Assembly: GCA_022842925.1 (NCBI GenBank)
Contig: JALHOQ010000010.1
Coordinates: forward strand, 1 to 38,146
Origin: Bdellovibrionales bacterium
GTDB taxonomy: Bacteria; Bdellovibrionota; Bdellovibrionia; Bdellovibrionales; UBA1609
DNA: 38,146 nucleotides
Direction of reading: 5' to 3'
Positions 15,355-22,956 of the stretch are shown piece after piece. The notes beneath the pieces were generated by a model. That model made no database searches and was not told the DNA's origin. It saw nothing but the letters and a program-made list of their open reading frames with translations. Made by a program: the position numbers and the translations under genes. Numbering within the stretch: position 1 is the first letter of the stretch; every line of letters begins with the position of its first letter.

Positions 15355-16701
15355 TTACATCGATGTTTGAGTCTGCTCTGCGACTCCCGGGGTCATCACA
15401 ACATCCACTCGGCGGTTTTGCGCCCGCCCCTCTTTGGACTTGTTACTGCCGATAGGACGCTTGAATCCATATCCGACCGCTGTAATCTTGTCGTGAGATA
15501 GCCCAGCGGTCTGTAAGTACTGGGCAACCGTCTCGGCTCGCTTCTGTGAAAGGTCGAGATTCATTCGCGGCGAACCGGTCGAATCTGTATGACCTTCGAC
15601 AATCACCATCGACGGCTTAAGAGCCTCTGCTATGGTGCGAACCTTACCCAGTAGCTCGATTGACTCCTGGGGCAGATCAGAGCGACCTACGGCAAACTTC
15701 AAGCCCTTTAGACGGATCAGCAGCTTGTCTCCATCACGGTACACGTCTGCTTCCTCTGGCGCAAACGATTGACGGGCTTGGTCCATAGCCTGCTCAACCG
15801 CCTGAATCTGTCGAGCTCGCTGAATTTGCTGATCCTGAAGCGAGAGAATTTCATCGCCTTTCTCCCGCTGATTTTCCACGACTTTTAACTGTTCGTTCAG
15901 TCCTTTTAGGCGTCGCTCCTGGTTCACGAGTTCGATGGCCACGCCCTCAGGAAGAGTGGATCGACCGGCGCGAACCTTCTGTGTTACAGCCACAAGAAAA
16001 TCGCTACTCGCGTTAGCTTTATCGACAGCTTCCTTAAACGCTTCGGGATTGTGGCGTTGAGCTGTAACTATATTCTGCGCATTCCGCAGATCAATTTCCG
16101 CTCGATTCAAAACTCGCGGAGTGTTGCGCGCGGCATTTTTGGACTTCGCACCCTCAATTCGGCTGCGAGCCGTATTTAAGTGCGCCGCCTGAATGGCCGC
16201 AAGTTCGAGACCCAGATAGCGCGACTGCAAGGTTGAAAATTTCTGCGGCTCAAGCCGTTTCTCCTCTACGATATCGCGGGTGTCTTCGTCTATCCGACCC
16301 AATTCAGCCCGCTGGGCAGGAAAATTTCTTGCCCCCGAGTCGAGAGCCATCTTCCGGGATTGCAGAATTCCTTCAAGCTGGGTCTTGCGACTTTCAGCCT
16401 TTTTGTTAGCCCGATCTAGGTAGGCTCGCGCCTGTCCTAACCGACTGAGCACACGTTCAGACTTGGCGCCGTCCCGCATGTCTTCTCGCGCACGGTCGAA
16501 GTGCTTTTGCGCTTGGGTAAAATCAGAACCAGCCAGCACGTCGTGCTGTTGCTCATATCCTGTCTGAATGTCCGCTTGCATCTGAGTTACAATATCTGTC
16601 GGACTTTCGGTAGCTGAGTAGTTCACCTTCTTAGGCGCATTGGTGCATGCAATCACCAACGTCGTGGCGAACAAAATGGGCAGGGAAATTAGTCGCGTCA
16701 T
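15355..16701 (-). CDS. OmpA-family lipoprotein with a DUF4398-like helical N-terminal region
   Basis: 448 residues from ATG 16701 (AAGGAG 7 bases upstream). Lipoprotein signal peptide ending LVIAC, lipidated Cys19. Residues 40-320 are long helices with coiled-coil character, including FTQAQKHFDRAREDMRDGAKSE split around an alanine-rich region typical of DUF4398-type proteins. Residues 335-440 are an OmpA-like peptidoglycan-binding domain: VIVEGHTDSTGSPRMN, LSQKRAETVAQYL, GYGFKRPIGSNKSKEGRAQN (two pieces) and NRRVDV. It would tether the outer membrane to the cell wall. Same strand and strong own terminator; a sigma-54-like element lies 33 bp upstream, so envelope reinforcement appears to belong to the stress island. 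Confidence 0.88.
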   Translation of the reverse strand: MTRLISLPILFATTLVIACTNAPKKVNYSATESPTDIVTQMQADIQTGYEQQHDVLAGSDFTQAQKHFDRAREDMRDGAKSERVLSRLGQARAYLDRANKKAESRKTQLEGILQSRKMALDSGARNFPAQRAELGRIDEDTRDIVEEKRLEPQKFSTLQSRYLGLELAAIQAAHLNTARSRIEGAKSKNAARNTPRVLNRAEIDLRNAQNIVTAQRHNPEAFKEAVDKANASSDFLVAVTQKVRAGRSTLPEGVAIELVNQERRLKGLNEQLKVVENQREKGDEILSLQDQQIQRARQIQAVEQAMDQARQSFAPEEADVYRDGDKLLIRLKGLKFAVGRSDLPQESIELLGKVRTIAEALKPSMVIVEGHTDSTGSPRMNLDLSQKRAETVAQYLQTAGLSHDKITAVGYGFKRPIGSNKSKEGRAQNRRVDVVMTPGVAEQTQTSM

Positions 16702-16732
16702 AGTGGATCTCCTTTTTCTAAAGGTCCAAGAT

Positions 16733-16748
16733 CGCAACAAACATACCA
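16733..16748 (-). promoter_or_regulatory. candidate sigma-54 promoter of the OmpA-type lipoprotein
   Basis: Minus strand TGGTAT-N5-TTGC followed by G, exact spacing. Predicted start near 16722, about 20 bases before ATG 16701. Confidence 0.5.
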
Positions 16749-16798
16749 GCGCCACGCGAGATTAAGGGACGTATGCGTCAACCCCGTATCAGAATAAC

Positions 16799-16810
16799 GG
16801 GGCATTTTGG
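16799..16810 (+). promoter_or_regulatory. candidate activator-site motif GGGGCATTTTGG
   Basis: The 10-mer GGCATTTTGG (16801-16810) also occurs, on the minus strand, at 20327-20336 between two other divergent sigma-54-like promoters. Here it is again between divergent candidates (16733-16748 minus and 16834-16849 plus). A partial minus-strand copy is at 16854-16861. Confidence 0.35.
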
Positions 16811-16833
16811 CTTTGTGCGGGTATTGGCCGAAC

Positions 16834-16849
16834 GGGAACGACATTTGCT
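16834..16849 (+). promoter_or_regulatory. candidate sigma-54 promoter of the 39-residue gene
   Basis: GGGAAC-N5-TTGCT: GG at 16835-16836, GC at 16847-16848, perfect -12 half but poor -24 half. Predicted start near 16860, just before AGGAGG at 16863. Confidence 0.45.
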
Positions 16850-16873
16850 CTCTAAAATGCCCAGGAGGTACTT

Positions 16874-16993
16874 ATGCACTATAATAAGGACAAGAATGGG
16901 GAGGATCAACCATCGGCCCCGCGCCCACCCGAGACCGTGCCCGAGCCTAAGCCCATCGAACCAACCATGAAGATTACGGGCAAAATTAAGTAA
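16874..16993 (+). CDS. 39-residue proline-rich small protein
   Basis: A short frame with a perfect AGGAGG 5 bases before ATG 16874 and a hairpin directly after TAA 16991-16993. The product is hydrophilic: acidic/basic N-terminus (HYNKDKNGEDQ), a Pro-rich centre (PSAPRPPETVPEPKPIEP) and a basic tail (MKITGKIK). No family recognised. The strong ribosome site, the sigma-54-like element and the terminator argue for a real gene; its size is the caveat. Confidence 0.55.
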   Translation: MHYNKDKNGEDQPSAPRPPETVPEPKPIEPTMKITGKIK

Positions 16994-17032
16994 AAAAAAC
17001 CCCAGAGATACGATTCATGTATCCCTGGGGTT
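16991..17032 (-). terminator. terminator between the small gene and the DUF2383-like gene
   Basis: AACCCCAG (16998-17005) pairs with CTGGGGTT (17025-17032), extended by GATAC/GTATC inside. On the minus strand the stem runs into a T-rich stretch (eight Ts), so it terminates the gene ending at 17048; it may also stop plus-strand transcripts. Confidence 0.85.
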
Positions 17033-17047
17033 CGTTCACTCGTGTGA

Positions 17048-17527
17048 TCATTGCATTTTTGCAAGTTGGTCGAGGAGTGCAATATGCTTTTCCTGCCGAG
17101 GGATGAGCTTTGATCGGACCACACGAAGATCTTCACTATTTAAATTTTCGGTCGCCAGGTCTTCGTAAAGTCGAAGACCGTGTTCTTCGCCCTGCTTCAA
17201 GGCTGTCAGCGCGGGAGAATTACCAAACAGCTTACCCGTACCTACAACAGCTTTAACTACTGTGCCCCATAAACCCGGGTCATGGTCCGGAAATGCACCC
17301 TCATGGGTAATCATGGTTCTCAGGGCCCGTACGCTGTCCACGTGTTCGTCACGTATCGCGGAAAGCCGATAAATTTCAGGTTCATTGGAGAACTTTTCTA
17401 TCACTTGGTCGTAAGCCGACACCGCACTTAGCTCTCCACGCAGAACTTTGTTTAGCTGATCGACCACGCGACTATCGGGACTATAGGTCGTGGCCGTGGC
17501 AAAGGTATTGGGTAACTCATACTCCAC
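17048..17527 (-). CDS. PA2169/DUF2383-like four-helix-bundle protein
   Basis: 159 residues, GTG start with GGAGG four bases upstream. Ferritin-like helical pattern: VVDQLNKVLRGELSAVSAYDQ, then IRDEHVDSVRALRTMI, GEEHGLRLYEDL and LIPRQEKHIALLDQL, with regularly spaced Glu/His (E..., EHVD, EEHG, EKH) as in the PA2169 family of stress-related bundle proteins, named for a Pseudomonas gene. Metal binding is possible but the function of the family is not established. Overlaps the upstream membrane protein gene by 11 bases, so both share a transcript. Confidence 0.82.
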   Translation of the reverse strand: MEYELPNTFATATTYSPDSRVVDQLNKVLRGELSAVSAYDQVIEKFSNEPEIYRLSAIRDEHVDSVRALRTMITHEGAFPDHDPGLWGTVVKAVVGTGKLFGNSPALTALKQGEEHGLRLYEDLATENLNSEDLRVVRSKLIPRQEKHIALLDQLAKMQ

Positions 17528-17786
17528 GGGGCCTCCGATCGTCCAGGGTGCGGCGCTTACGAATATCTTGCGAAATTGCTGTGACTACGAGAACTGTAAC
17601 CGCAGAAAAAACCAGCACTACGAAGAGCACCTGGCCCACGAACATTATGGCTGAAGATGCAAAAAGACTGGTTACCAGCAATGAAAGTGAAGCGAGGGCC
17701 AACAGGCCCGCGGCTATGACCACCATTCCCACACTATGTCTCTTGGCGTCTTTGAAAAGGTCCTTTTCAAAAGTTACGGTCGACAT
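17517..17786 (-). CDS. small two-span membrane protein
   Basis: 89 residues from ATG 17786, six bases after GAAGGAGG; the ATG at 17792 abuts that site and is unlikely. Two hydrophobic helices (VGMVVIAAGLLALASLSLLV and IMFVGQVLFVVLVFSAVTVL) between polar ends, C-terminus basic (DIRKRRTLDDRRPRG). No family recognised. Co-transcribed with the DUF2383-like gene. Confidence 0.7.
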   Translation of the reverse strand: MSTVTFEKDLFKDAKRHSVGMVVIAAGLLALASLSLLVTSLFASSAIMFVGQVLFVVLVFSAVTVLVVTAISQDIRKRRTLDDRRPRGV

Positions 17787-17820
17787 GCTCATCCTCCTTC
17801 TTCTCTTAAGACAGAGGCGA

Positions 17821-17836
17821 AGCAGGAACTCTGCCA
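17821..17836 (-). promoter_or_regulatory. candidate sigma-54 promoter of the membrane protein/DUF2383-like operon
   Basis: Minus strand TGGCAG-N5-CTGCT, exact GG/GC spacing, 24 bases from predicted start (near 17810) to ATG 17786. It lies in the 78-bp gap after the hybrid kinase gene, so the operon need not depend on read-through. Confidence 0.7.
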
Positions 17837-17864
17837 GCGCGCCAAGGAATAGGAAGTAGAAAGC

Positions 17865-19817
17865 CTAAAGGCCGTGGTTAATTTCGACCGAATGCTGAGG
17901 CAAATCCGGACGCGACAAATAACCGGCCACGGCCTCGATAAACTCACGTTCACCAATAGGTTTGGTGATTTGGCCATCGCAACCCGCCTGCAGGCAGCTC
18001 TCTTTTTCCTCACGCATGGCGTGAGCGGTAAGGGCTACGATAGTTGTCATGCACCCTTTTGCACGTAAGCGGCGGGTCGCCTCTTTGCCGTCGATTCCGG
18101 GAATCTGAATATCCATGAGTATCAAATCAAAGGAGCGCGCTGAGCCCCTTTCCACAGCGTCGGGACCATTCTCTACGATGTCCACTTCGACGCCGGCATT
18201 CTTTAAAAAGAAAGTGAAAATCTCCTGGTTATCTACAGAGTCTTCCACCAATAAGATCGCAATGCCATCGAGCCTCAAGGGTACGGGAGCGGCGACAACG
18301 TGCGGATAACTCGGCGACTGAGGAATCGCCAGGTTTTCCAACCACTCGGCACCATCTAAATCTCCCGTAGGGACCATTATCTCAAATACGGTTCCAACGT
18401 CTTTTAAAGACCGGATGAGCCGCAAGCTGCCGCCCAGCTCGTTGGCCAACCGGCTCGAAAGCGCGAGACCCAGGCCGGAGCCGCCATACTTTCTCGTGGT
18501 GGTCTCGTCGCCCTGTGAAAATGGCTTAAACAAATGCCGTTGCGCCTCTTCGGAAATGCCGAGTCCTGTGTCTTCGACATAATAAATGAGATCGCCAGAA
18601 TGCTCTCCCCGCTTGCGGCAGCTCACCGACATCCGTACCGAGCCCCTATTGGTGAACTTCACCGCGTTTCCACAAATGTTAAGAAGGATCTGCTTGAGCC
18701 GTACGTCATCGACAAAAACATGACTCGGCAAAGGTCCACCCGCACGGATTTCGAAAAGCAGATTCTTTTCATTGGCCTTGAGATCGATCACAGCCTTGAC
18801 CTCGGCCAAAAGATTGGAGAGGCGCACCCGCCGGTGATGAATCTTCAGTTTCCCCGCTTCAATCTTGGACAAATCAAGAACATCGTCGATCAAGCGAGTC
18901 AGATATTCGCTGTTCTTGCGTATGGAATTCGCGATACTCAGCCGGCGTACGTCAGCCAGCTGCTTGCCCGCGAGCATTTCTGAAAAGCCCATCAACGCGT
19001 TTAGCGGCGTGCGTATTTCATGGCTCATATTGGCCAGAAAGGCCGACTTAGAGCGGTTTGATGTCTGTGCGCTCTCAATTAAATTGATCTTATCTACTCC
19101 AAGGCCGACATGAGAGATCACATTGTCAAGAAGCTCTTTTTGCAGCTTGGTAAATGGCTGTGCGATATTACCAGACACCATAAGGAACTGATCCGTCCTC
19201 TGCCGGGAAGGAATTAAGCTTACGATCCAATCCTGAGCTTTTGCATAAGGCCCCAGTAGGCGACTCAAAGACGGACCCATTATCTGGTGATCCTTAGTTA
19301 AAGTGTACCGATTGACCATCACCTGCTTCATAAATCCGTAGGAAATTCGATCCGGAAGTACGGAGATATCCTCACATCCCACCCAACTATGAAGGGCCAA
19401 TTGGCCATCTGCCGACGGATGAGCGGCATAAAGATAGGCAAAGCTAATCCCCGCCTCCTGAATCACAGACAGAAAATGAGCCAAAAGATTTTCTTCGTTT
19501 AATTCCTCCGCCACCGAGCGCGAGAACCGATTCAGCAACTCAAGATTGCGAGCCTGTTGAGTAATCAGTTCCTTTTGCGCCAGAAGATGTTCTTTCGTTT
19601 GCGTCTCGGTCGCAAGCTGGCGGCGTACCGAAGAATACAAAGACATCATCGCGACTACAAATACTGCGGCGACAACTACCGCCACTGCACCTAGTACGAA
19701 ACCGGGAAGCTTGAACACCGGAGGCATTGCCATGAAAATCAAGGGAAGCAAGAGCGCCGCCAGGATGAAACCCGGCCTCGCCTTTAAGAATGCAAAAACT
19801 GCCCTGACCCTTCTCAA
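17865..19817 (-). CDS. hybrid histidine kinase (GAF-like, HisKA, HATPase, receiver)
   Basis: 650 residues, TTG start with AGGGG about 8 bases upstream. Two membrane spans (about 15-34 and 39-60) with almost no periplasmic loop, a coiled coil (65-95), a GAF-like region (95-250), HisKA with FLANMSHEIRTPLNAL (His266), HATPase motifs (N box LLNICGNAVKF, G1 EDTGLG, G2 GGSGLGLALS), and a C-terminal receiver (acidic pair VEDS, Asp569 in LILMDIQIPG, Thr in ALTAHA, Lys619). The lack of a periplasmic sensor points to cytoplasmic or membrane-state sensing. With no Hpt domain of its own it needs one, and the lone Hpt at 13121 is the obvious partner. Confidence 0.93.
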   Translation of the reverse strand: MRRVRAVFAFLKARPGFILAALLLPLIFMAMPPVFKLPGFVLGAVAVVVAAVFVVAMMSLYSSVRRQLATETQTKEHLLAQKELITQQARNLELLNRFSRSVAEELNEENLLAHFLSVIQEAGISFAYLYAAHPSADGQLALHSWVGCEDISVLPDRISYGFMKQVMVNRYTLTKDHQIMGPSLSRLLGPYAKAQDWIVSLIPSRQRTDQFLMVSGNIAQPFTKLQKELLDNVISHVGLGVDKINLIESAQTSNRSKSAFLANMSHEIRTPLNALMGFSEMLAGKQLADVRRLSIANSIRKNSEYLTRLIDDVLDLSKIEAGKLKIHHRRVRLSNLLAEVKAVIDLKANEKNLLFEIRAGGPLPSHVFVDDVRLKQILLNICGNAVKFTNRGSVRMSVSCRKRGEHSGDLIYYVEDTGLGISEEAQRHLFKPFSQGDETTTRKYGGSGLGLALSSRLANELGGSLRLIRSLKDVGTVFEIMVPTGDLDGAEWLENLAIPQSPSYPHVVAAPVPLRLDGIAILLVEDSVDNQEIFTFFLKNAGVEVDIVENGPDAVERGSARSFDLILMDIQIPGIDGKEATRRLRAKGCMTTIVALTAHAMREEKESCLQAGCDGQITKPIGEREFIEAVAGYLSRPDLPQHSVEINHGL

Positions 19818-19935
19818 ATTTCAATCCCCTTTAAACACTTCCCACTTTTCAGATAAAGCCGCCAGCAGACGAGTTCAATCGAAAATACTTTACGGAAAAT
19901 GATTCCTCTTTGAATTCGAGACCCTTATGTCTCCC

Positions 19936-20235
19936 CTAAGCGGGCGCCTCTGCGCCGTCGGCTCGTGATTTACGCCAGCCCTCCAGGCGCGACTTGAAAA
20001 TATTCTCCAGACCATTTTTGATGGCTGTGTAGGAACGACTTTCCAAGCTTTCCTTAAAATGCATGGTGGCTGAGTTCAACGTCACGTCTAGGCAAAGTCG
20101 ACCGCCGACCGACAATAAATAAAAATTGAGAAGTGCGTCTGATGGACAGCGATCGAACAGTCGCTCAAAATTCACGACCAAATCTGAAATCAAACTGCTG
20201 GGTAAGGAACTGTCGATGTAGTATTGAAGCCCCAT
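19936..20235 (-). CDS. divergent S30AE/HPF-like protein (tentative)
   Basis: 99 residues, AGGGAGG 7 bases before ATG 20235. The order of elements matches S30AE proteins: first helix (PSSLISDLVVNFERLFD), strands (LLNFYLLSV and LCLDVTLNS), then FKESLESRSYTAIKNGLENIF and a basic final helix KSRLEGWRKSR, where HPF proteins have 'ASAESEDMYAAIDALVDKLDRQLKKHK'. Sequence identity is low, so a related but functionally distinct protein is possible. Preceded by a near-perfect sigma-54 element, as is the clear HPF operon at 9732. Confidence 0.55.
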   Translation of the reverse strand: MGLQYYIDSSLPSSLISDLVVNFERLFDRCPSDALLNFYLLSVGGRLCLDVTLNSATMHFKESLESRSYTAIKNGLENIFKSRLEGWRKSRADGAEAPA

Positions 20236-20289
20236 AATCGCCTCCCTGAGTTGTTAAAAAGGATTTTGTTCTTCCTTGACGCCCGATAC

Positions 20290-20305
20290 AGCAATCCTCG
20301 CGCCA
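20290..20305 (-). promoter_or_regulatory. sigma-54 promoter of the S30AE-like gene
   Basis: Minus strand TGGCGC-N5-TTGCT, exact spacing. Predicted start near 20279 with a 44-base leader to ATG 20235. Confidence 0.75.
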
Positions 20306-20326
20306 CGCATTGGCTCCGCTTTGGCA

Positions 20327-20336
20327 CCAAAATGCC
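20327..20336 (-). promoter_or_regulatory. candidate activator-site motif GGCATTTTGG
   Basis: Identical 10-mer to 16801-16810. It forms an imperfect dyad with the neighbouring TTGGCACC (20321-20328). It lies between divergent sigma-54-like promoters at 20290-20305 and 20420-20435. Confidence 0.35.
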
Positions 20337-20419
20337 TGTTTTTTGGGGTCCTTGCGGACGGATCAAGAGGAAAATAACCCCGCTTCACTTCGAACAATTT
20401 AAAATTCTTCCTCAGGCGC

Positions 20420-20435
20420 TGGCACAGTGACTGCA
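20420..20435 (+). promoter_or_regulatory. sigma-54 promoter of the receiver gene at 20470
   Basis: TGGCAC-N5-CTGCA, perfect -24 half, exact spacing. Predicted start near 20446, 24 bases before ATG 20470. Confidence 0.8.
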
Positions 20436-20469
20436 CTTGACCAGTTTATCCAACAAGTAAGGAGACAGA

Positions 20470-20982
20470 ATGAGTTTGACCTCACCTCTCGAGAGCGCAC
20501 ACCCGATACCAGTCCTACCCAAGAGTATCTTTTCGCAAAAGGTACCTACACATCACGGACACAATATATTAGTGATCGACGATGACCCCGACTTCGCGGC
20601 CGCCTTGAAGAACCAGCTCGAGACGAGCGGGTTGTTTCATGTGGATCTAGCACTCGATCCTTTTGAGGGAGCGAATCTCCTGGCCGACCGGCGGTACGAT
20701 ATGGTGGTGACCGATTGTGTTCTCCAAGACTGGGACGGCGTCACGACTTTAGAAAATGCCGACCACCTGATCGACGTCGATCCTACGGTGGGGGACCAGT
20801 GGATGGACATGACACCCGTTCGCGTGCTGTTTTGCTCAGGGGCACCTATCCGCCTCGTAGATTTGCGGCGTGCGAACAAATTGAAACACTTTGCGGTTGT
20901 TGGTTTCCTGCCGAAGGTCACAGGCCTGGCCTCGATTTGCCGATCTGTTGAAAAATTGATGCGAGGTATGACGGAGGTCTAG
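20470..20982 (+). CDS. stand-alone receiver-domain protein
   Basis: 170 residues; AAGGAG 5 bases before ATG. After about 30 polar residues there is a single receiver: acidic triad ILVIDDDPDF, phospho-acceptor Asp82 (VVTDCVLQDWDG), Ser in LFCSGAP, Lys149 in GFLPKV. An insertion of about 12 residues (DHLIDVDPTVGDQ) separates the Asp from strand 4. No output domain. Like the protein at 9732 it is under a near-perfect sigma-54 element, so two single receivers would be made together with the relay targets; phosphate sink or feedback roles are my inference. Confidence 0.85.
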   Translation: MSLTSPLESAHPIPVLPKSIFSQKVPTHHGHNILVIDDDPDFAAALKNQLETSGLFHVDLALDPFEGANLLADRRYDMVVTDCVLQDWDGVTTLENADHLIDVDPTVGDQWMDMTPVRVLFCSGAPIRLVDLRRANKLKHFAVVGFLPKVTGLASICRSVEKLMRGMTEV

Positions 20983-21023
20983 GTGGGAGTTGCCTTTCAT
21001 CGGTATCGGAGAATACTGAGGGT

Positions 21024-21437
21024 ATGGGCGACTCTTTAAGCAGTATCCGGATTCTTGTGGTGGACGATTCCGCCAGTTTTCTTCAGTCCTTCACGGCTTC
21101 TTTGCACGAAATCGGGTTTACTAAAGTGTTCACCGCGACGAATGGAGCCGAGGCTTTGAAGGTTGCCGAAAGGGCCTACGACGACGGAGCCCCTTTTTCA
21201 GTGATCTTCTGCGACTGGAATATGCCTGAACTGAATGGTCTCGAGGTTTTGAAAAATCTGCGAAATAGCGAAAAACAAAATAGTATTCTGATCGCCATGG
21301 TCACTACGGAGGCGGAAAAGGCGAAGGTGGTCGAGGCCATAACCAGCGGCGCCAACGATTATATCTTTAAACCCGTCGACACACCTACGCTACGGCGCAA
21401 AATAACCCGACTCGTTTCCCTTCTGCAAAAATCCTGA
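21024..21437 (+). CDS. CheY-like receiver protein
   Basis: 137 residues, compact CheY-type domain: acidic pair LVVDDSASF, Asp64 in FCDWNMPELNG, Thr94 (MVTTEAEK) and Lys116 (YIFKPV). The WNMP-x-x-NG and MVTTEA motifs are those of chemotaxis-type CheY proteins, so a switch function in motility or in gene control is possible; no other chemotaxis gene is in the window. It lies 41 bp after the previous receiver gene on the same strand and probably shares its transcript. Confidence 0.87.
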   Translation: MGDSLSSIRILVVDDSASFLQSFTASLHEIGFTKVFTATNGAEALKVAERAYDDGAPFSVIFCDWNMPELNGLEVLKNLRNSEKQNSILIAMVTTEAEKAKVVEAITSGANDYIFKPVDTPTLRRKITRLVSLLQKS

Positions 21438-21470
21438 TAATCTCGCGTTTTATACATCCAGGGGGGGTCG

Positions 21471-22154
21471 ATGAAACAGCTTTTAATGGCAATGGTTTTG
21501 GTTTCGTTCAGTGGAGCGGTTGTGGCTCAGGAAGACAAAGCTAAGAACGTGTTGAAGGAAGATACGAAGACGGAAAAAGTAGAAAAAAAAGAAGATAAGA
21601 AACTGGGCACCGGCGCAAAAGCCGTCACTAAATCTAAAGGAAAAGATATGTACGCACTCATGGAAACTTCAATGGGCAAAATTAAAATCAAACTCTTCGC
21701 CGATAAGGCTCCGAAGACCGTTGAAAATTTCGTAGGTCTAGCGGAGGGCTCCAAAGAGTGGACCGACCCAAAGTCGGGCAAAAAAGAGAAGAAGCCGCTC
21801 TATAACGGAACCGTCTTTCACCGCGTAATTGACGGTTTTATGATTCAAGGTGGAGACCCTGAAGGCACAGGCCGCGGCGGCCCCGGTTACCAGTTCGCCG
21901 ATGAGTTCAGTCCCGATTTGAAGCACAGTAAAAAAGGTATCCTTTCCATGGCAAACGCCGGCCCAGGAACGAATGGAAGTCAGTTCTTTATCACCTTGGG
22001 TCCGACGCCTCATCTTGATAACCGCCACTCGATTTTTGGCGAAGTCGTCGAAGGAATGGACGTGGTTGAGAAGATTGGCAAAACGAAGACGGCCGCTCAA
22101 GATCGCCCGGTCACGGACGTGACCATAAAATCGCTTAAAATCGAAAGTAAATAA
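21471..22154 (+). CDS. exported cyclophilin-type peptidyl-prolyl isomerase
   Basis: 227 residues. Signal peptide [20 protein letters not shown], then a Lys/Glu-rich linker (about 21-58), then a cyclophilin domain (60-225). Active-site motifs [15 protein letters not shown] (116-130), [30 protein letters not shown] and [12 protein letters not shown] are complete, so it should be active. It would catalyse proline isomerisation during folding of periplasmic or outer-membrane proteins. The charged linker is unusual and may tether it at the membrane or cell wall. 33 bp from the CheY-like gene. Confidence 0.92.
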   Translation: MKQLLMAMVLVSFSGAVVAQEDKAKNVLKEDTKTEKVEKKEDKKLGTGAKAVTKSKGKDMYALMETSMGKIKIKLFADKAPKTVENFVGLAEGSKEWTDPKSGKKEKKPLYNGTVFHRVIDGFMIQGGDPEGTGRGGPGYQFADEFSPDLKHSKKGILSMANAGPGTNGSQFFITLGPTPHLDNRHSIFGEVVEGMDVVEKIGKTKTAAQDRPVTDVTIKSLKIESK

Positions 22155-22172
22155 CGCGGCCTTTCCGGCCTT

Positions 22173-22196
22173 AAGCCCATGCAGAACGCTGGGCTT
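22173..22196 (+). terminator. hairpin after the cyclophilin gene
   Basis: AAGCCCA (22173-22179) pairs with TGGGCTT (22190-22196) around a 10-base loop, followed by TGTT. A moderate terminator; a smaller GGCC-N5-GGCC stem lies just upstream. Confidence 0.45.
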
Positions 22197-22215
22197 TGTT
22201 CCGATAACTTCTCGT

Positions 22216-22956
22216 ATGAACAAAGCCTTCGTTCTAGTGTTGGCCGTTACCGCGGCGATCATATCGATCGTTGGCGCTACATTTTCGATAATGGGTCTCA
22301 CTAAGCTTTTCTCAGGCGCCCCGATCGCGGTCGGTGTTATGGCGGGCGCCCTCGAATTAGCTAAAATGGTTTCGGCCAGCTTTCTTCACGGCAACTGGAA
22401 AAAATTGAATATGGTCATGAAACTGTATCTGAGTTTCGCCGTCGGGGTTTTGATGGCCATTACCAGCATGGGCATCTTCGGCTATCTCTCGTGGGCTTTT
22501 CAGAACACATCGCGTGAGCTCAAAGAAACTCTTATCCGCATCGATTACCTTCAGTCGGAAGCCAAGCGAATTAAAGACGAGCAAGATCGCGTGCAAAAAG
22601 AACTCGACCAAATTCCTTCAAGCCGCATCACCCGCCGAATGGAACTGCAGAAAGAGCTGGAGCCGCATATCCAGCAGCTGAATAAGCAATCGACAGAAAA
22701 CCAGATGAAGATGCGCAACGAGACCCTGAAGAAAAACTCATTTCAAACCGAAATCGGCCCCGTTATATATGTCGCTGAACTTGTCGGCGCGAATACCGAC
22801 AAAGTGGCGACCTATCTTATTATATTATTCGTGATCGTATTTGATCCTCTGGCCGTGTGCCTGGTCCTTGCCACCGGATTTGCCTGGCGCACCGTTGTGG
22901 ACCCGCACTACGACGGATCAAAACCCGCGGCACCCCCCGCTAAACATGCCGCTTAG
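22216..22956 (+). CDS. membrane protein with a central coiled coil, unknown function
   Basis: 246 residues. Three N-terminal membrane spans (4-28, 33-53 with MAGALELAKMVSASFLH, and 68-92), a coiled coil of about 85 residues rich in Lys/Glu/Gln (LKETLIRIDYLQSEAKRIKD onward), then another span (YLIILFVIVFDPLAVCLVLA) and a polar, Pro/Ala-rich tail. The GALE-K-x-x-ASFLH plus 'FDPLAVCLVLA' combination reminds me of uncharacterised membrane proteins in large tailed phages, but I cannot verify this. No ribosome binding site is obvious before ATG 22216. The 3' end overlaps the convergent RND gene by 17 bases. Confidence 0.65.
   Translation: MNKAFVLVLAVTAAIISIVGATFSIMGLTKLFSGAPIAVGVMAGALELAKMVSASFLHGNWKKLNMVMKLYLSFAVGVLMAITSMGIFGYLSWAFQNTSRELKETLIRIDYLQSEAKRIKDEQDRVQKELDQIPSSRITRRMELQKELEPHIQQLNKQSTENQMKMRNETLKKNSFQTEIGPVIYVAELVGANTDKVATYLIILFVIVFDPLAVCLVLATGFAWRTVVDPHYDGSKPAAPPAKHAA

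Noticed and set aside
20309-20336. TGGCTC...TGGC and TTGGCACC...TGCC, further sigma-54 lookalikes
   Set aside because: The first has a weak -12 half; the second is one base short in GG-GC spacing. A far better element at 20420 serves the gene.
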